In this document: one piece after another, positions 8,337-16,830 of the stretch | How positions within the stretch are numbered: the stretch's first letter is position 1 | Layout: each line of letters begins with the position of its first letter | NCBI RefSeq assembly: GCF_029945685.1 | Contig: NZ_JAQSDA010000012.1 | Location: forward strand, 83,418-147,417 | DNA from: Polaromonas sp. | GTDB taxonomy: Bacteria > Pseudomonadota > Gammaproteobacteria > Burkholderiales > Burkholderiaceae_C | Length of the DNA stretch: 64,000 nucleotides | Direction of reading: 5' to 3' | The notes under the pieces: generated by a model | The model's database searches: none | The model's input: the letters and a program-made list of their open reading frames with translations, nothing else | What the model was told of the DNA's origin: nothing | Position numbers and translations under genes: made by a program

Positions 8337-9920
8337 ATGCCTTCCGCTCCCTGCCGCCACCTGATCCTGATCCTGGGCGACCAGCTCGACGGCGACTCCG
8401 CAGCTTTCGACAACCTAGATCCCAACCGGGACGTCGTGCTGATGATCGAGGCACGGGAAGAGTCCACCCACGTCTGGTCGCACAAGGCGCGCACGGTGCT
8501 GTTTCTGTCAGCCATGCGGCATTTTGCCGACACGCTCCGGCAGCGCGGCTGGCGCGTGGCCTACCGCGCCCTCGATGCGGAAGGCGACCTCACACTGGCC
8601 GATGGCCTGCGCGCCGCCATCGCCCGGTACCGGCCTGAACGCGTCATGGGTGTGGAGCCGGGCGACCTGCGGGTTCGCAGGCAGATGGACGAGGCTCTTG
8701 AATCCCTTGTCAACCCGTCAGCCGCCACAGCAGCTGAACAGCCGGCTTCCTTCATGGAATGGCGTGAGGACCGGCATTTCATGTGCGCGCTGCCGCGGTT
8801 TCGACGCTGGGCCGGCCAGTCGGGCAGCCTGCGCATGGAGTTTTTCTACCGCATGATGCGCCAGGAATACCAGGTGCTGATGGACGACGGGAAACCGGCA
8901 GGCGGGCGGTGGAACTACGACGCCGACAACCGCAAGGGCTTTGGCAAAGCCGGGCCGCAGCATCTGCCCCGCCCCCCGGTGTTTGAACCCGACGCCATCA
9001 CGCGCGAGGTCATGGCGCTGGTCGAGCAGGAGTTTGCCGATCATCCCGGCGAGCTGGGGCGCTTCAACTGGCCGGTTTCGCGTGAGCAGGCACTGCAGGC
9101 GCTGGCCGACTTCATCACCGAGCGCCTGCCCGACTTCGGCAAACACCAGGATGCCATGTGGACCGGCCTGGACTTCGGCTGGCACGCCCTGCTGTCGAGC
9201 TCGCTCAACCTCAAGCTGCTCAACCCGCTGGAGGTGGTGCTTGCCGCCGAGAACGCCTATCGCACCCGCCACCTTGATCTGGCCAGCGTGGAGGGATTTA
9301 TCCGCCAGGTGCTGGGCTGGCGCGAATTCATCCGCGGCGTGTATTTCCTGGACATGCCAGGCCTCAAGACCGCCAACCACTTCGGCCACGACCGGCCCCT
9401 GCCCGCCTGGTACTGGACCGGCGAAACCCACATGAACTGCATGCACCAGTGCATCAGCCAGACACTGGCCAATGGCTACTCGCACCACATCCAGCGCCTG
9501 ATGGTGACCGGCATGTTCGGAGTGGCGGCGCAAATCAGTCCGCAGCAGTTGTGCGACTGGTATCTGGCGGTGTATGTCGACGCGGTGGAATGGGTCGAGC
9601 TGCCCAATACGGCCGGCATGGCGCTGTTTGCCAACGGCGGGCGCTTCACCTCCAAACCTTATGTGGCCAGCGGCGCCTATGTCAAACGCATGAGCAACTA
9701 TTGCAGCGGCTGCCGTTATGAGCCCGAAACGCGGACCGGCCCCAACGCCTGCCCGATGACCACGCTGTACTGGAATTTTCTGGACCGGCACGAAACGGCG
9801 TTCGCAGCCAACCCGCGGACGGCGCTGATGATCAAGCACCTGCAGGGCATGGCTCCGCAGGACAGGCAGCTGTTGCGCGCGCAGGCGCAGGACATGCTGG
9901 CCGGACTGGATCAGCTGTAA
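8337..9920 (+). CDS. Iron-sulfur bacterial photolyase/cryptochrome (FeS-BCP, PhrB/CryB type)
   Basis: This 527-residue protein is a member of the FeS-BCP class, which repair (6-4) photoproducts or act as blue-light sensors. It has the N-terminal Rossmann domain (LILGDQLDGDS), the helical FAD domain (VLGWREFIRG, WYWTGETHMNCMHQC, EWVELPNTAGMALFANGG) and four 4Fe-4S cysteines: Cys368, Cys456, Cys459 and Cys472. Their spacing (88, 3, 13) equals that I recall for Agrobacterium PhrB (350, 438, 441, 454). Electron-transfer and antenna residues cannot be judged by eye. The ATG at 8337 gives the expected N-terminus. The neighbour upstream is a DUF2256 protein. Repair enzyme versus photoreceptor is undecided. 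Confidence 0.93.
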   Translation: MPSAPCRHLILILGDQLDGDSAAFDNLDPNRDVVLMIEAREESTHVWSHKARTVLFLSAMRHFADTLRQRGWRVAYRALDAEGDLTLADGLRAAIARYRPERVMGVEPGDLRVRRQMDEALESLVNPSAATAAEQPASFMEWREDRHFMCALPRFRRWAGQSGSLRMEFFYRMMRQEYQVLMDDGKPAGGRWNYDADNRKGFGKAGPQHLPRPPVFEPDAITREVMALVEQEFADHPGELGRFNWPVSREQALQALADFITERLPDFGKHQDAMWTGLDFGWHALLSSSLNLKLLNPLEVVLAAENAYRTRHLDLASVEGFIRQVLGWREFIRGVYFLDMPGLKTANHFGHDRPLPAWYWTGETHMNCMHQCISQTLANGYSHHIQRLMVTGMFGVAAQISPQQLCDWYLAVYVDAVEWVELPNTAGMALFANGGRFTSKPYVASGAYVKRMSNYCSGCRYEPETRTGPNACPMTTLYWNFLDRHETAFAANPRTALMIKHLQGMAPQDRQLLRAQAQDMLAGLDQL

Positions 9921-10061
9921 TGTTCCCGTCAGCTTGCCCCGGTTTCGCGCGCTCCGACCGGCCGGCAACTCTTTTTTCGCCCCATTTTCCTGACAAAACC
10001 CTGCTGCCATGGCCTGGGCGGGCAGGTTCATTGCTGCGTTGCAATAGAATTCGAAGGTTTT

Positions 10062-10110
10062 CAGTTGTAACTGCTTTGTGCTTCACGGGCAGTTACCAGG
10101 CAGTTACCAG
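10062..10110 (+). promoter_or_regulatory. Repeated CAGTTA/CAGTTG elements in the sdh leader
   Basis: An inverted repeat CAGTT-GT-AACTG (10062-10073) is followed by two tandem copies of the 11-mer GGCAGTTACCA (10088-10098 and 10099-10109), ending 25 bases before sdhC. They share the CAGTTA word and may bind a regulator of the sdh operon. No ribosome binding site of normal strength is seen before sdhC. Confidence 0.4.
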
Positions 10111-10134
10111 TCCTCTCCCCACGAAAGCCCAACA

Positions 10135-10578
10135 ATGACAGAGCTGGCATCCAAACAGCGTCCCAAGCGGCCCGAGTTCCGCAACATCAACGCCTTCAAA
10201 GACCTGACGACCTACCGCATGACCCCTGCGGCCTGGGTGTCGATCCTTCACCGCGCCAGCGGCGCCATCATGTTCCTCCTGATGCCCTTCATCATCTGGA
10301 TGTTCGACACCTCGCTTTCTTCGGAGATTTCTTTCGAGAAATTCAAGGCGGCCTTCAACGTCGGCATGCTGGGCTTGCCGGGCTTCATCTGGAAGCTGGT
10401 GGCCCTCGCCTTGATCTGGGCCTACCTGCACCACTTCATCGCCGGCCTGCGCCATCTCTACATGGACGCCACCCACCGGCTCAGCAACGAATTCGGCAAA
10501 AGCACCGCACTGGTCACGCTGTCACTGAGCATTCTGCTGACGCTGGTGCTGGGCGCCAAGCTGTTCGGCCTCTACTGA
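10135..10578 (+). CDS. sdhC: Succinate dehydrogenase cytochrome b556 subunit
   Basis: SdhC (147 residues) is one of the two membrane anchors of complex II and helps bind haem b and ubiquinone. Visible are the N-terminal RPEFRNINAF, the quinone-site region PAAWVSILHRASGAIMF, three hydrophobic helices, and the haem-ligand His in the HHFIAGLRHLYMDATH helix. The ATG at 10135 is chosen because the family N-terminus starts there; the frame stays open upstream through the promoter but is not protein-like. It is the first gene of sdhCDAB-sdhE-gltA, with sdhD 16 bases later. Confidence 0.95.
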   Translation: MTELASKQRPKRPEFRNINAFKDLTTYRMTPAAWVSILHRASGAIMFLLMPFIIWMFDTSLSSEISFEKFKAAFNVGMLGLPGFIWKLVALALIWAYLHHFIAGLRHLYMDATHRLSNEFGKSTALVTLSLSILLTLVLGAKLFGLY

Positions 10579-10594
10579 TTCAAGGAGCATCCCC

Positions 10595-10960
10595 ATGTCT
10601 GTGAACTACGGCTCCAAACGCCTCGTTGTCGGCGCACATTACGGCACACGTGACTGGCTGGCCCAACGCGTCACCGCAGCCCTGATGGCCCTTTTCACCG
10701 TTCTGCTGCTGGCCCAGGTGATCTTCACCAAGGGCCCCCTCGGTTATGACCGCTGGGCGGGCATTTTCGCGTCGCAGTGGATGAAGGTGCTGACGTTTGT
10801 CGTGATCCTCGCCCTGCTCTACCACGTGTGGGTCGGCATGCGCGACATCTGGATGGACTACGTCAAGCCGGTGTGGCTCAAGCTGTCCCTGGACGTGTTC
10901 ACGATCGTGTGGCTGGTGGCCTGCGCCGGCTGGGGCATCCAGGTCCTGTGGCGCCTTTGA
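10595..10960 (+). CDS. sdhD: Succinate dehydrogenase hydrophobic membrane anchor subunit
   Basis: SdhD (121 residues) is the second membrane anchor of complex II. Three transmembrane helices are clear: one starting RVTAALMALFTVLLLAQ, one in MKVLTFVVILALLYHVWVG, and a C-terminal one in LDVFTIVWLVACAGWGI. The His in YHVWVGMRDIWMDYV is the expected haem-b ligand, and the Asp-Tyr after it belongs to the quinone site. The start at 10595 is preceded by AAGGAGC, a strong ribosome binding site. SdhA follows 51 bases later. Confidence 0.95.
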   Translation: MSVNYGSKRLVVGAHYGTRDWLAQRVTAALMALFTVLLLAQVIFTKGPLGYDRWAGIFASQWMKVLTFVVILALLYHVWVGMRDIWMDYVKPVWLKLSLDVFTIVWLVACAGWGIQVLWRL

Positions 10961-11011
10961 GCCCCGGAACCGAGCGCCCACTTCTGACGACCGACTTTTG
11001 AAAAAGCAATC

Positions 11012-12805
11012 ATGACTGCATCCTCCAAGCTTCCCAAACGAAAATTCGACGTGGTGATCGTCGGGGCCGGCGGCTCCGGCATGCGTGCCTCGCTGCAGCT
11101 GGCGCGTGCCGGCCTGAACGTGGCCGTGCTCTCCAAGGTGTTCCCGACACGTTCGCACACGGTGGCGGCCCAGGGCGGCATCGGTGCCTCGCTCGGCAAC
11201 ATGTCCGAAGACAACTGGCACTACCACTTCTACGACACCGTCAAGGGCTCCGACTGGCTCGGCGACCAGGATGCGATCGAGTACATGTGCCGCGAGGCGC
11301 CCAAGGTCGTGTATGACCTCGAGCACATGGGCATGCCGTTTGACCGCAACCCCGACGGCACGATTTATCAGCGCCCCTTCGGCGGCCACACCGCCAACTA
11401 TGGCGAAAAAGCCGTGCAGCGCGCCTGCGCCGCGGCCGACCGCACCGGCCACGCCATGCTGCACACCCTGTACCAGCAGAACGTCAAGGAAAAAACCAGT
11501 TTCTTCGTTGAATGGCTGGCCATGGACCTGATCCGCGACGCCGCTGGCGACGTGGTCGGCGTGACCGCCATCGAGATGGAAACCGGCGACGTGCATATCT
11601 TCGAAGCCAAGACCACCTTGCTGGCCACCGGCGGCGCCGGCCGCATTTTTGCGGCGTCAACCAATGCCTTCATCAACACCGGCGACGGCCTGGGCATGGC
11701 GGCGCGTGCCGGCATCCCGCTCGAAGACATGGAGTTCTGGCAATTCCACCCGACCGGCGTGCATGGCGCCGGCGTGTTGCTGACCGAGGGCTGCCGCGGC
11801 GAAGGCGCGATTTTGCGCAACAGCAACGGCGAGCGTTTCATGGAGCGCTACGCACCGGCCTACAAGGACCTGGCACCGCGCGACTATGTCTCGCGCTGCA
11901 TGGACCAGGAAATCAAGGAAGGCCGCGGTTGCGGCCCGAACAAGGACTACATCAACCTCGACATGACCCACCTGGGTGCCGAGACCATCATGAAGCGCCT
12001 GCCTTCGGTGTTCGAGATCGGCCACAACTTCGCCAACGTGGACATCACCAAGGAACCGATTCCGGTGGTGCCCACCATCCACTACCAGATGGGCGGCATC
12101 CCGACCAACATCCACGGCCAGGTGGTCACGCAGGACGCCGACAACAAGAGCCAGGTTGTCAACGGCCTGTACGCCGTGGGCGAATGCGCCTGCGTCAGCG
12201 TGCATGGCGCCAACCGCCTGGGCACCAACTCGCTGCTCGACCTGCTGGTGTTCGGCCGCGCCGCCGGCAACCACATCGTCGAGTTCAACAAGACCACCGC
12301 CCACAAGTCCCTGCCGGCTGACGCCGCCGACGCCACGCTGGCGCGCATCGCGCGGCTGGACAACGCGACCGGCGGCGAATACGCCCAGGACGTGGCCAAC
12401 GACATCCGTGCAGCCATGCAGCAGCATGCCGGCGTGTTCCGTACCCAGGCCATCATGGACGAAGGCGTGGCCAAGGTCGCCGCGCTGCGCGAGCGTGTCA
12501 ACAATATCGGCCTCAAGGACAAATCAAGGATTTTCAACACCGCGCGCATCGAGGCGCTGGAAGTCGAGAACCTGATTGAGGCTGCCCAGGCGACCATTGT
12601 CTCGGCCGCTGCACGCCACGAAAGCCGCGGCGCGCACTCGGTGGACGACTACGGGGACACGCCAGAGCATCCGAACGGCCGCAACGACACCGACTGGCAC
12701 AAACACACGCTGTGGCACAGCCAGGGCAATCGCCTGAGCTACAAGCCCGTGCAGATGAAGCCCCTGACCGTGGACTCCATCCCCCTGACCGTTCGCTCCT
12801 TTTAA
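11012..12805 (+). CDS. sdhA: Succinate dehydrogenase flavoprotein subunit
   Basis: SdhA (597 residues) oxidises succinate to fumarate and passes electrons to SdhB. It has the Rossmann FAD motif VGAGGSGMRA near residue 17, the covalent-flavin His49 in RSHTVAAQGG, the substrate-site HPTGVHGAG, the active-site Arg region APRDYVSR, and the capping region GANRLGTNSLLDLLVFGRAAG. Length is typical of the bacterial enzyme. It sits within sdhCDAB, 16 bases before sdhB. Covalent flavinylation would need SdhE, which is encoded just after sdhB. Confidence 0.98.
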   Translation: MTASSKLPKRKFDVVIVGAGGSGMRASLQLARAGLNVAVLSKVFPTRSHTVAAQGGIGASLGNMSEDNWHYHFYDTVKGSDWLGDQDAIEYMCREAPKVVYDLEHMGMPFDRNPDGTIYQRPFGGHTANYGEKAVQRACAAADRTGHAMLHTLYQQNVKEKTSFFVEWLAMDLIRDAAGDVVGVTAIEMETGDVHIFEAKTTLLATGGAGRIFAASTNAFINTGDGLGMAARAGIPLEDMEFWQFHPTGVHGAGVLLTEGCRGEGAILRNSNGERFMERYAPAYKDLAPRDYVSRCMDQEIKEGRGCGPNKDYINLDMTHLGAETIMKRLPSVFEIGHNFANVDITKEPIPVVPTIHYQMGGIPTNIHGQVVTQDADNKSQVVNGLYAVGECACVSVHGANRLGTNSLLDLLVFGRAAGNHIVEFNKTTAHKSLPADAADATLARIARLDNATGGEYAQDVANDIRAAMQQHAGVFRTQAIMDEGVAKVAALRERVNNIGLKDKSRIFNTARIEALEVENLIEAAQATIVSAAARHESRGAHSVDDYGDTPEHPNGRNDTDWHKHTLWHSQGNRLSYKPVQMKPLTVDSIPLTVRSF

Positions 12806-12821
12806 GACAAGCGGGAACCTC

Positions 12822-13526
12822 ATGACCAAACGTACTTTCAAGATCTACCGCTACGACCCGGACCAGGACACCAAGCCCTACATGCAGACCATCGAGGTCG
12901 AGCTCGATGGCAGCGAGCGCATGCTGCTCGATGCCCTGATGAAGCTCAAGGCGCAGGATCCGACGATCTCCTTTCGCCGCTCCTGCCGCGAGGGTGTGTG
13001 CGGCTCGGACGCCATGAACATCAACGGCAAGAACGGGCTGGCCTGCCTGACCAACATGCGCACGCTGCCAGGCACGATTGTGCTCAAGCCGCTGCCGGGC
13101 CTGCCGGTGGTGCGCGACTTGATCGTCGACATGACGCAGTTCTTCAAGCAGTACAACTCGATCAAGCCCTACCTGATCAACGACAACGTGCCGCCCGAGA
13201 AAGAGCGCCTGCAAAGCCCTGAAGAACGCGACGAGCTCAACGGCCTGTACGAGTGCATCCTGTGCGCCAGCTGTTCCACCAGCTGCCCCAGCTTCTGGTG
13301 GAACCCGGACAAGTTTGTCGGCCCGGCCGGCCTGCTGCAGGCCTACCGTTTCATTGCCGACAGCCGCGATGAAGCCACTGCCGAACGCCTGGACAACCTG
13401 GAAGACCCGTACCGCCTGTTCCGCTGCCACACCATCATGAACTGCGTCGATGTCTGCCCCAAGGGACTCAATCCCAGCAAGGCCATCGGAAAAATCAAGG
13501 AAATGATGGTCCTGCGCGCCGTCTGA
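12822..13526 (+). CDS. sdhB: Succinate dehydrogenase iron-sulfur subunit
   Basis: SdhB (234 residues) carries electrons from SdhA to the membrane quinone site through three Fe-S clusters. The 2Fe-2S ligands are in SCREGVCGSD and LACLTN, the 4Fe-4S ligands start in CILCASCSTSCP, and the 3Fe-4S region is CHTIMNCVDVCPKGL. The protein starts MTKRTFKIYRYDPD, usual for the family. It lies 16 bases after sdhA and 2 bases before sdhE. Confidence 0.98.
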   Translation: MTKRTFKIYRYDPDQDTKPYMQTIEVELDGSERMLLDALMKLKAQDPTISFRRSCREGVCGSDAMNINGKNGLACLTNMRTLPGTIVLKPLPGLPVVRDLIVDMTQFFKQYNSIKPYLINDNVPPEKERLQSPEERDELNGLYECILCASCSTSCPSFWWNPDKFVGPAGLLQAYRFIADSRDEATAERLDNLEDPYRLFRCHTIMNCVDVCPKGLNPSKAIGKIKEMMVLRAV

Positions 13527-13528
13527 GC

Positions 13529-13852
13529 ATGCATACAGCAGACGAACTTCTTGGCGAACGCGCCCTGAGCAAACTCAAGTGGCGCTGCCGCCGCGGCCTG
13601 CTGGAAAATGACCTGCTGATCGAGAAGTTTTTCAGGCGGCACGAAGCCACGCTGACCGTCAGCCAGGCCCAAGGCCTGAATGATTTAATGGAATTGTCCG
13701 ACAACGACCTGCTGGACCTTCTGCTAAAACGTCGGGAACCCGGCCAGCTTTCAGAAACAGATGCACAGGTAAGTGCATCTACTTACGAGGCCGTGCAGGT
13801 CTTAAACTTGATTCGCTCCGCAGCCACGGGCTCCGTGACCGACCCCCTTTGA
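13529..13852 (+). CDS. sdhE: Succinate dehydrogenase assembly factor 2 (FAD assembly)
   Basis: SdhE (107 residues) helps attach FAD covalently to SdhA. The signature RRGLLENDLLIEKFF (RGxxE motif) is near residue 21, followed by the helix LNDLMELSDNDLLDLLL. It is a little longer than the usual 85-95 residues because of a polar C-terminal tail ending SATGSVTDPL. The ATG at 13529 begins 2 bases after the sdhB stop, so translation is probably coupled. Citrate synthase follows 21 bases downstream. Confidence 0.93.
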   Translation: MHTADELLGERALSKLKWRCRRGLLENDLLIEKFFRRHEATLTVSQAQGLNDLMELSDNDLLDLLLKRREPGQLSETDAQVSASTYEAVQVLNLIRSAATGSVTDPL

Positions 13853-13873
13853 TTTGAAAAGAAAGACGCAAAA

Positions 13874-15184
13874 ATGAAGCTAGCTGACAACAAAGCCACA
13901 CTTTCCTTCAGCAATGGCAGCCCCAGTGTTGAGTTGCCGGTGTACCACGGCAGCGTCGGACCCGACGTCGTGGACATCCGCAAGCTGTACGCCCAGACCG
14001 GCATGTTCACCTACGATCCGGGCTTCCTGTCCACCGCGTCCTGCCAGTCGGCCATCACTTACATCGATGGCGACAAGGGTGAATTGCTGTACCGCGGCTA
14101 CCCGATCGAGCAGCTGGCCACCAACTGCGACTACATGGAGACCTGCCATCTGCTGCTCTACGGTGAGCTGCCCAAGGCCGACCAGAAGAAGGAATTTGTC
14201 AGTCGTGTGACCAACCACACCATGGTCAACGAGCAGATGCAGTTTTTCCTGCGCGGCTTCCGCCGGGATGCGCATCCGATGGCCATCATGACCGGCCTGG
14301 TGGGCGCCCTGTCGGCCTTCTACCACGACAGCACCGACATCAACAATCCGGAGCATCGCGAGATTGCCGCGATCCGACTGATCGCCAAGATGCCCACGCT
14401 GGTCGCCATGGCCTACAAGTACACCATGGGCCAGCCCTACATGTACCCGAAGAACAACCTCAGTTATGCAGGCAACTTCCTGCACATGATGTTTGCCACG
14501 CCTTGTGAGGAGTACAAGGTCAACCCGGTGCTCGAACGCGCGCTGGACCGCATCTTCATCCTGCACGCCGACCACGAGCAGAACGCCTCCACCTCCACCG
14601 TGCGCCTGTGCGGCTCGTCCGGCACCAACCCGTTTGCAGCCATTGCAGCCGGTGTGGCCTGTCTCTGGGGCCCGGCCCACGGCGGCGCCAACGAAGCGGC
14701 CCTCAACATGCTGGGCGACATCCAGAAAGCCGGCGGCGTCGAGAAAATCGGCGAGTTCATCAAGCAGGTCAAGGACAAGAACTCCGGCGTCAAGCTGATG
14801 GGTTTTGGCCACCGCGTCTACAAGAACTACGACCCGCGCGCCAAACTCATGCAGGAAACCTGCAAGGAAGTGCTCAGGGAAATGGGCCTGGAAAACGACC
14901 CGCTGTTCAAGCTGGCCATGGCGCTGGAAAAAATCGCCCTGGAAGACGAATACTTCGTTTCGCGCAAGCTCTACCCCAACGTGGACTTCTACTCCGGCAT
15001 CGTGCAGCGCGCCATCGGCATCCCCGTGCCACTGTTCACCGCGATCTTCGCGCTGGCCCGCACGGTCGGCTGGATCGCCCAGCTCAACGAGATGATCGGC
15101 GACCCCGAGTACAAGATCGGCCGTCCGCGCCAGCTGTTCAACGGCTCGGTCCAGCGCGACGTCAAGCCGATCAACGCACGCTGA
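13874..15184 (+). CDS. gltA: Citrate synthase (type II)
   Basis: GltA (436 residues) condenses oxaloacetate and acetyl-CoA to citrate. Family features include the N-terminal beta domain ([16 protein letters not shown]), [12 protein letters not shown], the active-site His regions in [13 protein letters not shown] and [14 protein letters not shown], and the catalytic Asp in [11 protein letters not shown]. Length and the N-terminal beta domain indicate the NADH-sensitive hexameric type, although allostery is not proven by sequence. It ends the sdh operon and is followed within 23 bases by a strong terminator. Confidence 0.98.
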   Translation: MKLADNKATLSFSNGSPSVELPVYHGSVGPDVVDIRKLYAQTGMFTYDPGFLSTASCQSAITYIDGDKGELLYRGYPIEQLATNCDYMETCHLLLYGELPKADQKKEFVSRVTNHTMVNEQMQFFLRGFRRDAHPMAIMTGLVGALSAFYHDSTDINNPEHREIAAIRLIAKMPTLVAMAYKYTMGQPYMYPKNNLSYAGNFLHMMFATPCEEYKVNPVLERALDRIFILHADHEQNASTSTVRLCGSSGTNPFAAIAAGVACLWGPAHGGANEAALNMLGDIQKAGGVEKIGEFIKQVKDKNSGVKLMGFGHRVYKNYDPRAKLMQETCKEVLREMGLENDPLFKLAMALEKIALEDEYFVSRKLYPNVDFYSGIVQRAIGIPVPLFTAIFALARTVGWIAQLNEMIGDPEYKIGRPRQLFNGSVQRDVKPINAR

Positions 15185-15206
15185 TCGGCCTGCACGCCTG
15201 AATCCG

Positions 15207-15239
15207 GCCCGCCCGTGGCAACACGGGCGGGCTTTTTTT
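15207..15239 (+). terminator. Rho-independent terminator after gltA
   Basis: An 11-bp perfect stem GCCCGCCCGTG (15207-15217) and CACGGGCGGGC (15222-15232) with a GCAA tetraloop is followed by seven T residues. It closes the sdhCDAB-sdhE-gltA transcript. Confidence 0.95.
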
Positions 15240-15279
15240 GCGGCCCTGACCACGTGAGGACCACTTGAGGAGTTCACCC

Positions 15280-15660
15280 TTGACATTCATCCCCACTGCC
15301 GCCGAACTGCGTGCGGCCATCGCCCGCCCCACCGCGCCCCGCGCCTGCGAATGTGCGCTGGGCGCCTGCGCCGGCTGGGAAAGCCTGGCCGAGTACCGCT
15401 GGGAAGCCGGGCAGATGACCTTGGTCGCCACCTTGCGTGACCCTGCCGTGGACGAACCCACGCTGGAAGAAAAACACCCCGGGGGCACGCGTTACGACGC
15501 GCCCGACGCCCCCGTGGCTGTCGGCTTTTTTCCCTACAACCGCTGCGAGGTCTGGCACTGCGGCCGCTGCGAACGGCACCTGCTGCGTTACACCGAGTTC
15601 GGTGGCTACAACGTGGACCACCGGGTACGGGCACTCGATCCCGGCAGGATCATCGACTGA
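15280..15660 (+). CDS. Conserved hypothetical protein (Cys-rich)
   Basis: This 126-residue protein is not one I can name. It has four clustered Cys: CECALGAC near residue 27, and RCEVWHCGRCERHLLRY near residue 92, which looks like a metal-binding or redox site. No signal peptide or membrane segment is seen. The start is a TTG at 15280, chosen because GAGGAG lies 8-10 bases upstream; an in-frame TTG at 15265 would place that sequence inside the gene. It stands alone between the gltA terminator and a family A repeat. Confidence 0.7.
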   Translation: MTFIPTAAELRAAIARPTAPRACECALGACAGWESLAEYRWEAGQMTLVATLRDPAVDEPTLEEKHPGGTRYDAPDAPVAVGFFPYNRCEVWHCGRCERHLLRYTEFGGYNVDHRVRALDPGRIID

Positions 15661-15720
15661 TTGCTATCAAATAAATAGCTGCTTGCGCCCGCCCCTGCTG
15701 GGCTGGAGGCCAAAAACACC
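15661..15720 (+). repeat. Dispersed repeat family A, near-consensus copy
   Basis: This full copy has a TTGCTATCAAATAAATAGCT arm, the TGCTTGCGCCCG core, a short variable centre and GGGCTGGAGGCC, then a run of A. It starts immediately after the stop codon of the preceding gene. Confidence 0.85.
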
Positions 15721-15775
15721 CACAAGACCGGCCAAGGATCGGCCGCACAGGCCCCAGCCAGCGGGAAAGCCAGTC

Positions 15776-15841
15776 ATCGCATTCCGCGATGACCAAGGCT
15801 GGATAAAGCGGTCAAAATAGACATACATCGTGAACCGCGAT
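15776..15841. promoter_or_regulatory. Two LysR boxes upstream of the lysR gene
   Basis: Box 1 is ATC-N9-GAT at 15776-15790, within perfect 8-bp arms GTCATCGC (15773-15780) and GCGATGAC (15786-15793). Box 2 is ATC-N9-GAT at 15827-15841, with arms CATCG and CGATG. Both meet the T-N11-A rule for LysR-type regulators. Centres are 51 bases apart, and box 2 ends 17 bases before the regulator's ATG, as in autoregulated recognition and activation sites. Confidence 0.65.
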
Positions 15842-15858
15842 GACTTTCGCCCTTTTTG

Positions 15859-16803
15859 ATGAGCAGCTCAGAACGCAACTTCGCCCGCCGCATGGACCTC
15901 ACCTCGCTGCAACTGTTTGTGGCCGTGTGTGAGCTCGGCAGCATCGGCAAGGCGGCCGAGCGGGAGTTCATTGCCGCGTCGGCCGTCAGCAAACGCCTCT
16001 CCGACCTCGAAGCCGCGCTCGACACCCCGCTGCTCTATCGCCACACACGTGGCGTGGACCTGACGCCGGCCGGCCAGAGCCTGCTGCACCATGCCCGTTC
16101 GGTGCTGTTCAGCCTCGAGAAAATGCAGGGCGAGCTCAGCGAATACGCGGCCGGCGTGCGCGGCCATGTGCGCGTGCATGCCAGCATCTCGGCCATTGTG
16201 CAGTTCCTGCCGGAAGACCTGGGCACCTTCATCAGCCAGCATCCGGAGGTCAAGATCGACCTCGAGGAACACCTGAGCACGGAAGTCGTGCGTGCGGTGC
16301 AGGAAGGCGCGGCCGATCTGGGCATCTGCAACACCGCCGACGGCATTGGCCAGCTGCAGACCCTGCCCTACCGCCAGGACCGCCTCGTGATGATCGTGCC
16401 GCGCGGCCATGTGCTGGGCAGGCAGGACAGCATGACTTTTGCGGACAGCCTCGATTTCGACCACGTCGGCCTGCACTCGAACAGCTCCATCTACCTCGCC
16501 ATGCGCGATGCCGCCGCATCGGCCGGGCGCACCATCAAGCTGCGCATCCACGTGACCGGGCTGGACGCGATGTGCCGCATGATCCACAACGGCCTGGGTG
16601 TCGGCGTGATGCCGCAGCGGGCGTTCGAGCTCATGCACGGCGTCGGCGAACTCGAATCGGTCGCGCTGACCGATGCCTGGGCGTCGCGCCAGATCGCGCT
16701 GGTGGCGCGCGACTTTTCCAGCCTGCCGGTCACCGCCCGCCTGCTGGTCGACCACCTCACCGCGCGTGCGGACGACACGGGCAGCAGCACCTCAGCCACT
16801 TAA
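15859..16803 (+). CDS. LysR-family transcriptional regulator
   Basis: This 314-residue protein has an N-terminal LysR winged helix-turn-helix (SLQLFVAVCELGSIGKAAER, then AASAVSKRLSDLEAALDTPL) and a C-terminal periplasmic-binding-like effector domain from about residue 100. It probably regulates its own gene and perhaps leuCDB, whose first gene starts 27 bases after its stop. Two LysR boxes lie upstream. The ATG at 15859 is used; an ATG at 15892 (MDLTSLQLF) is a reasonable alternative that keeps the whole HTH, and neither has a strong ribosome binding site. The effector is unknown. Confidence 0.92.
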   Translation: MSSSERNFARRMDLTSLQLFVAVCELGSIGKAAEREFIAASAVSKRLSDLEAALDTPLLYRHTRGVDLTPAGQSLLHHARSVLFSLEKMQGELSEYAAGVRGHVRVHASISAIVQFLPEDLGTFISQHPEVKIDLEEHLSTEVVRAVQEGAADLGICNTADGIGQLQTLPYRQDRLVMIVPRGHVLGRQDSMTFADSLDFDHVGLHSNSSIYLAMRDAAASAGRTIKLRIHVTGLDAMCRMIHNGLGVGVMPQRAFELMHGVGELESVALTDAWASRQIALVARDFSSLPVTARLLVDHLTARADDTGSSTSAT

Positions 16804-16830
16804 AATCGACAGACCACGAAGGAAAACACC

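Noticed and set aside
8718..10031. Long minus-strand open frame opposite the photolyase
   Set aside because: Shadow frame; the photolyase has complete cofactor motifs.
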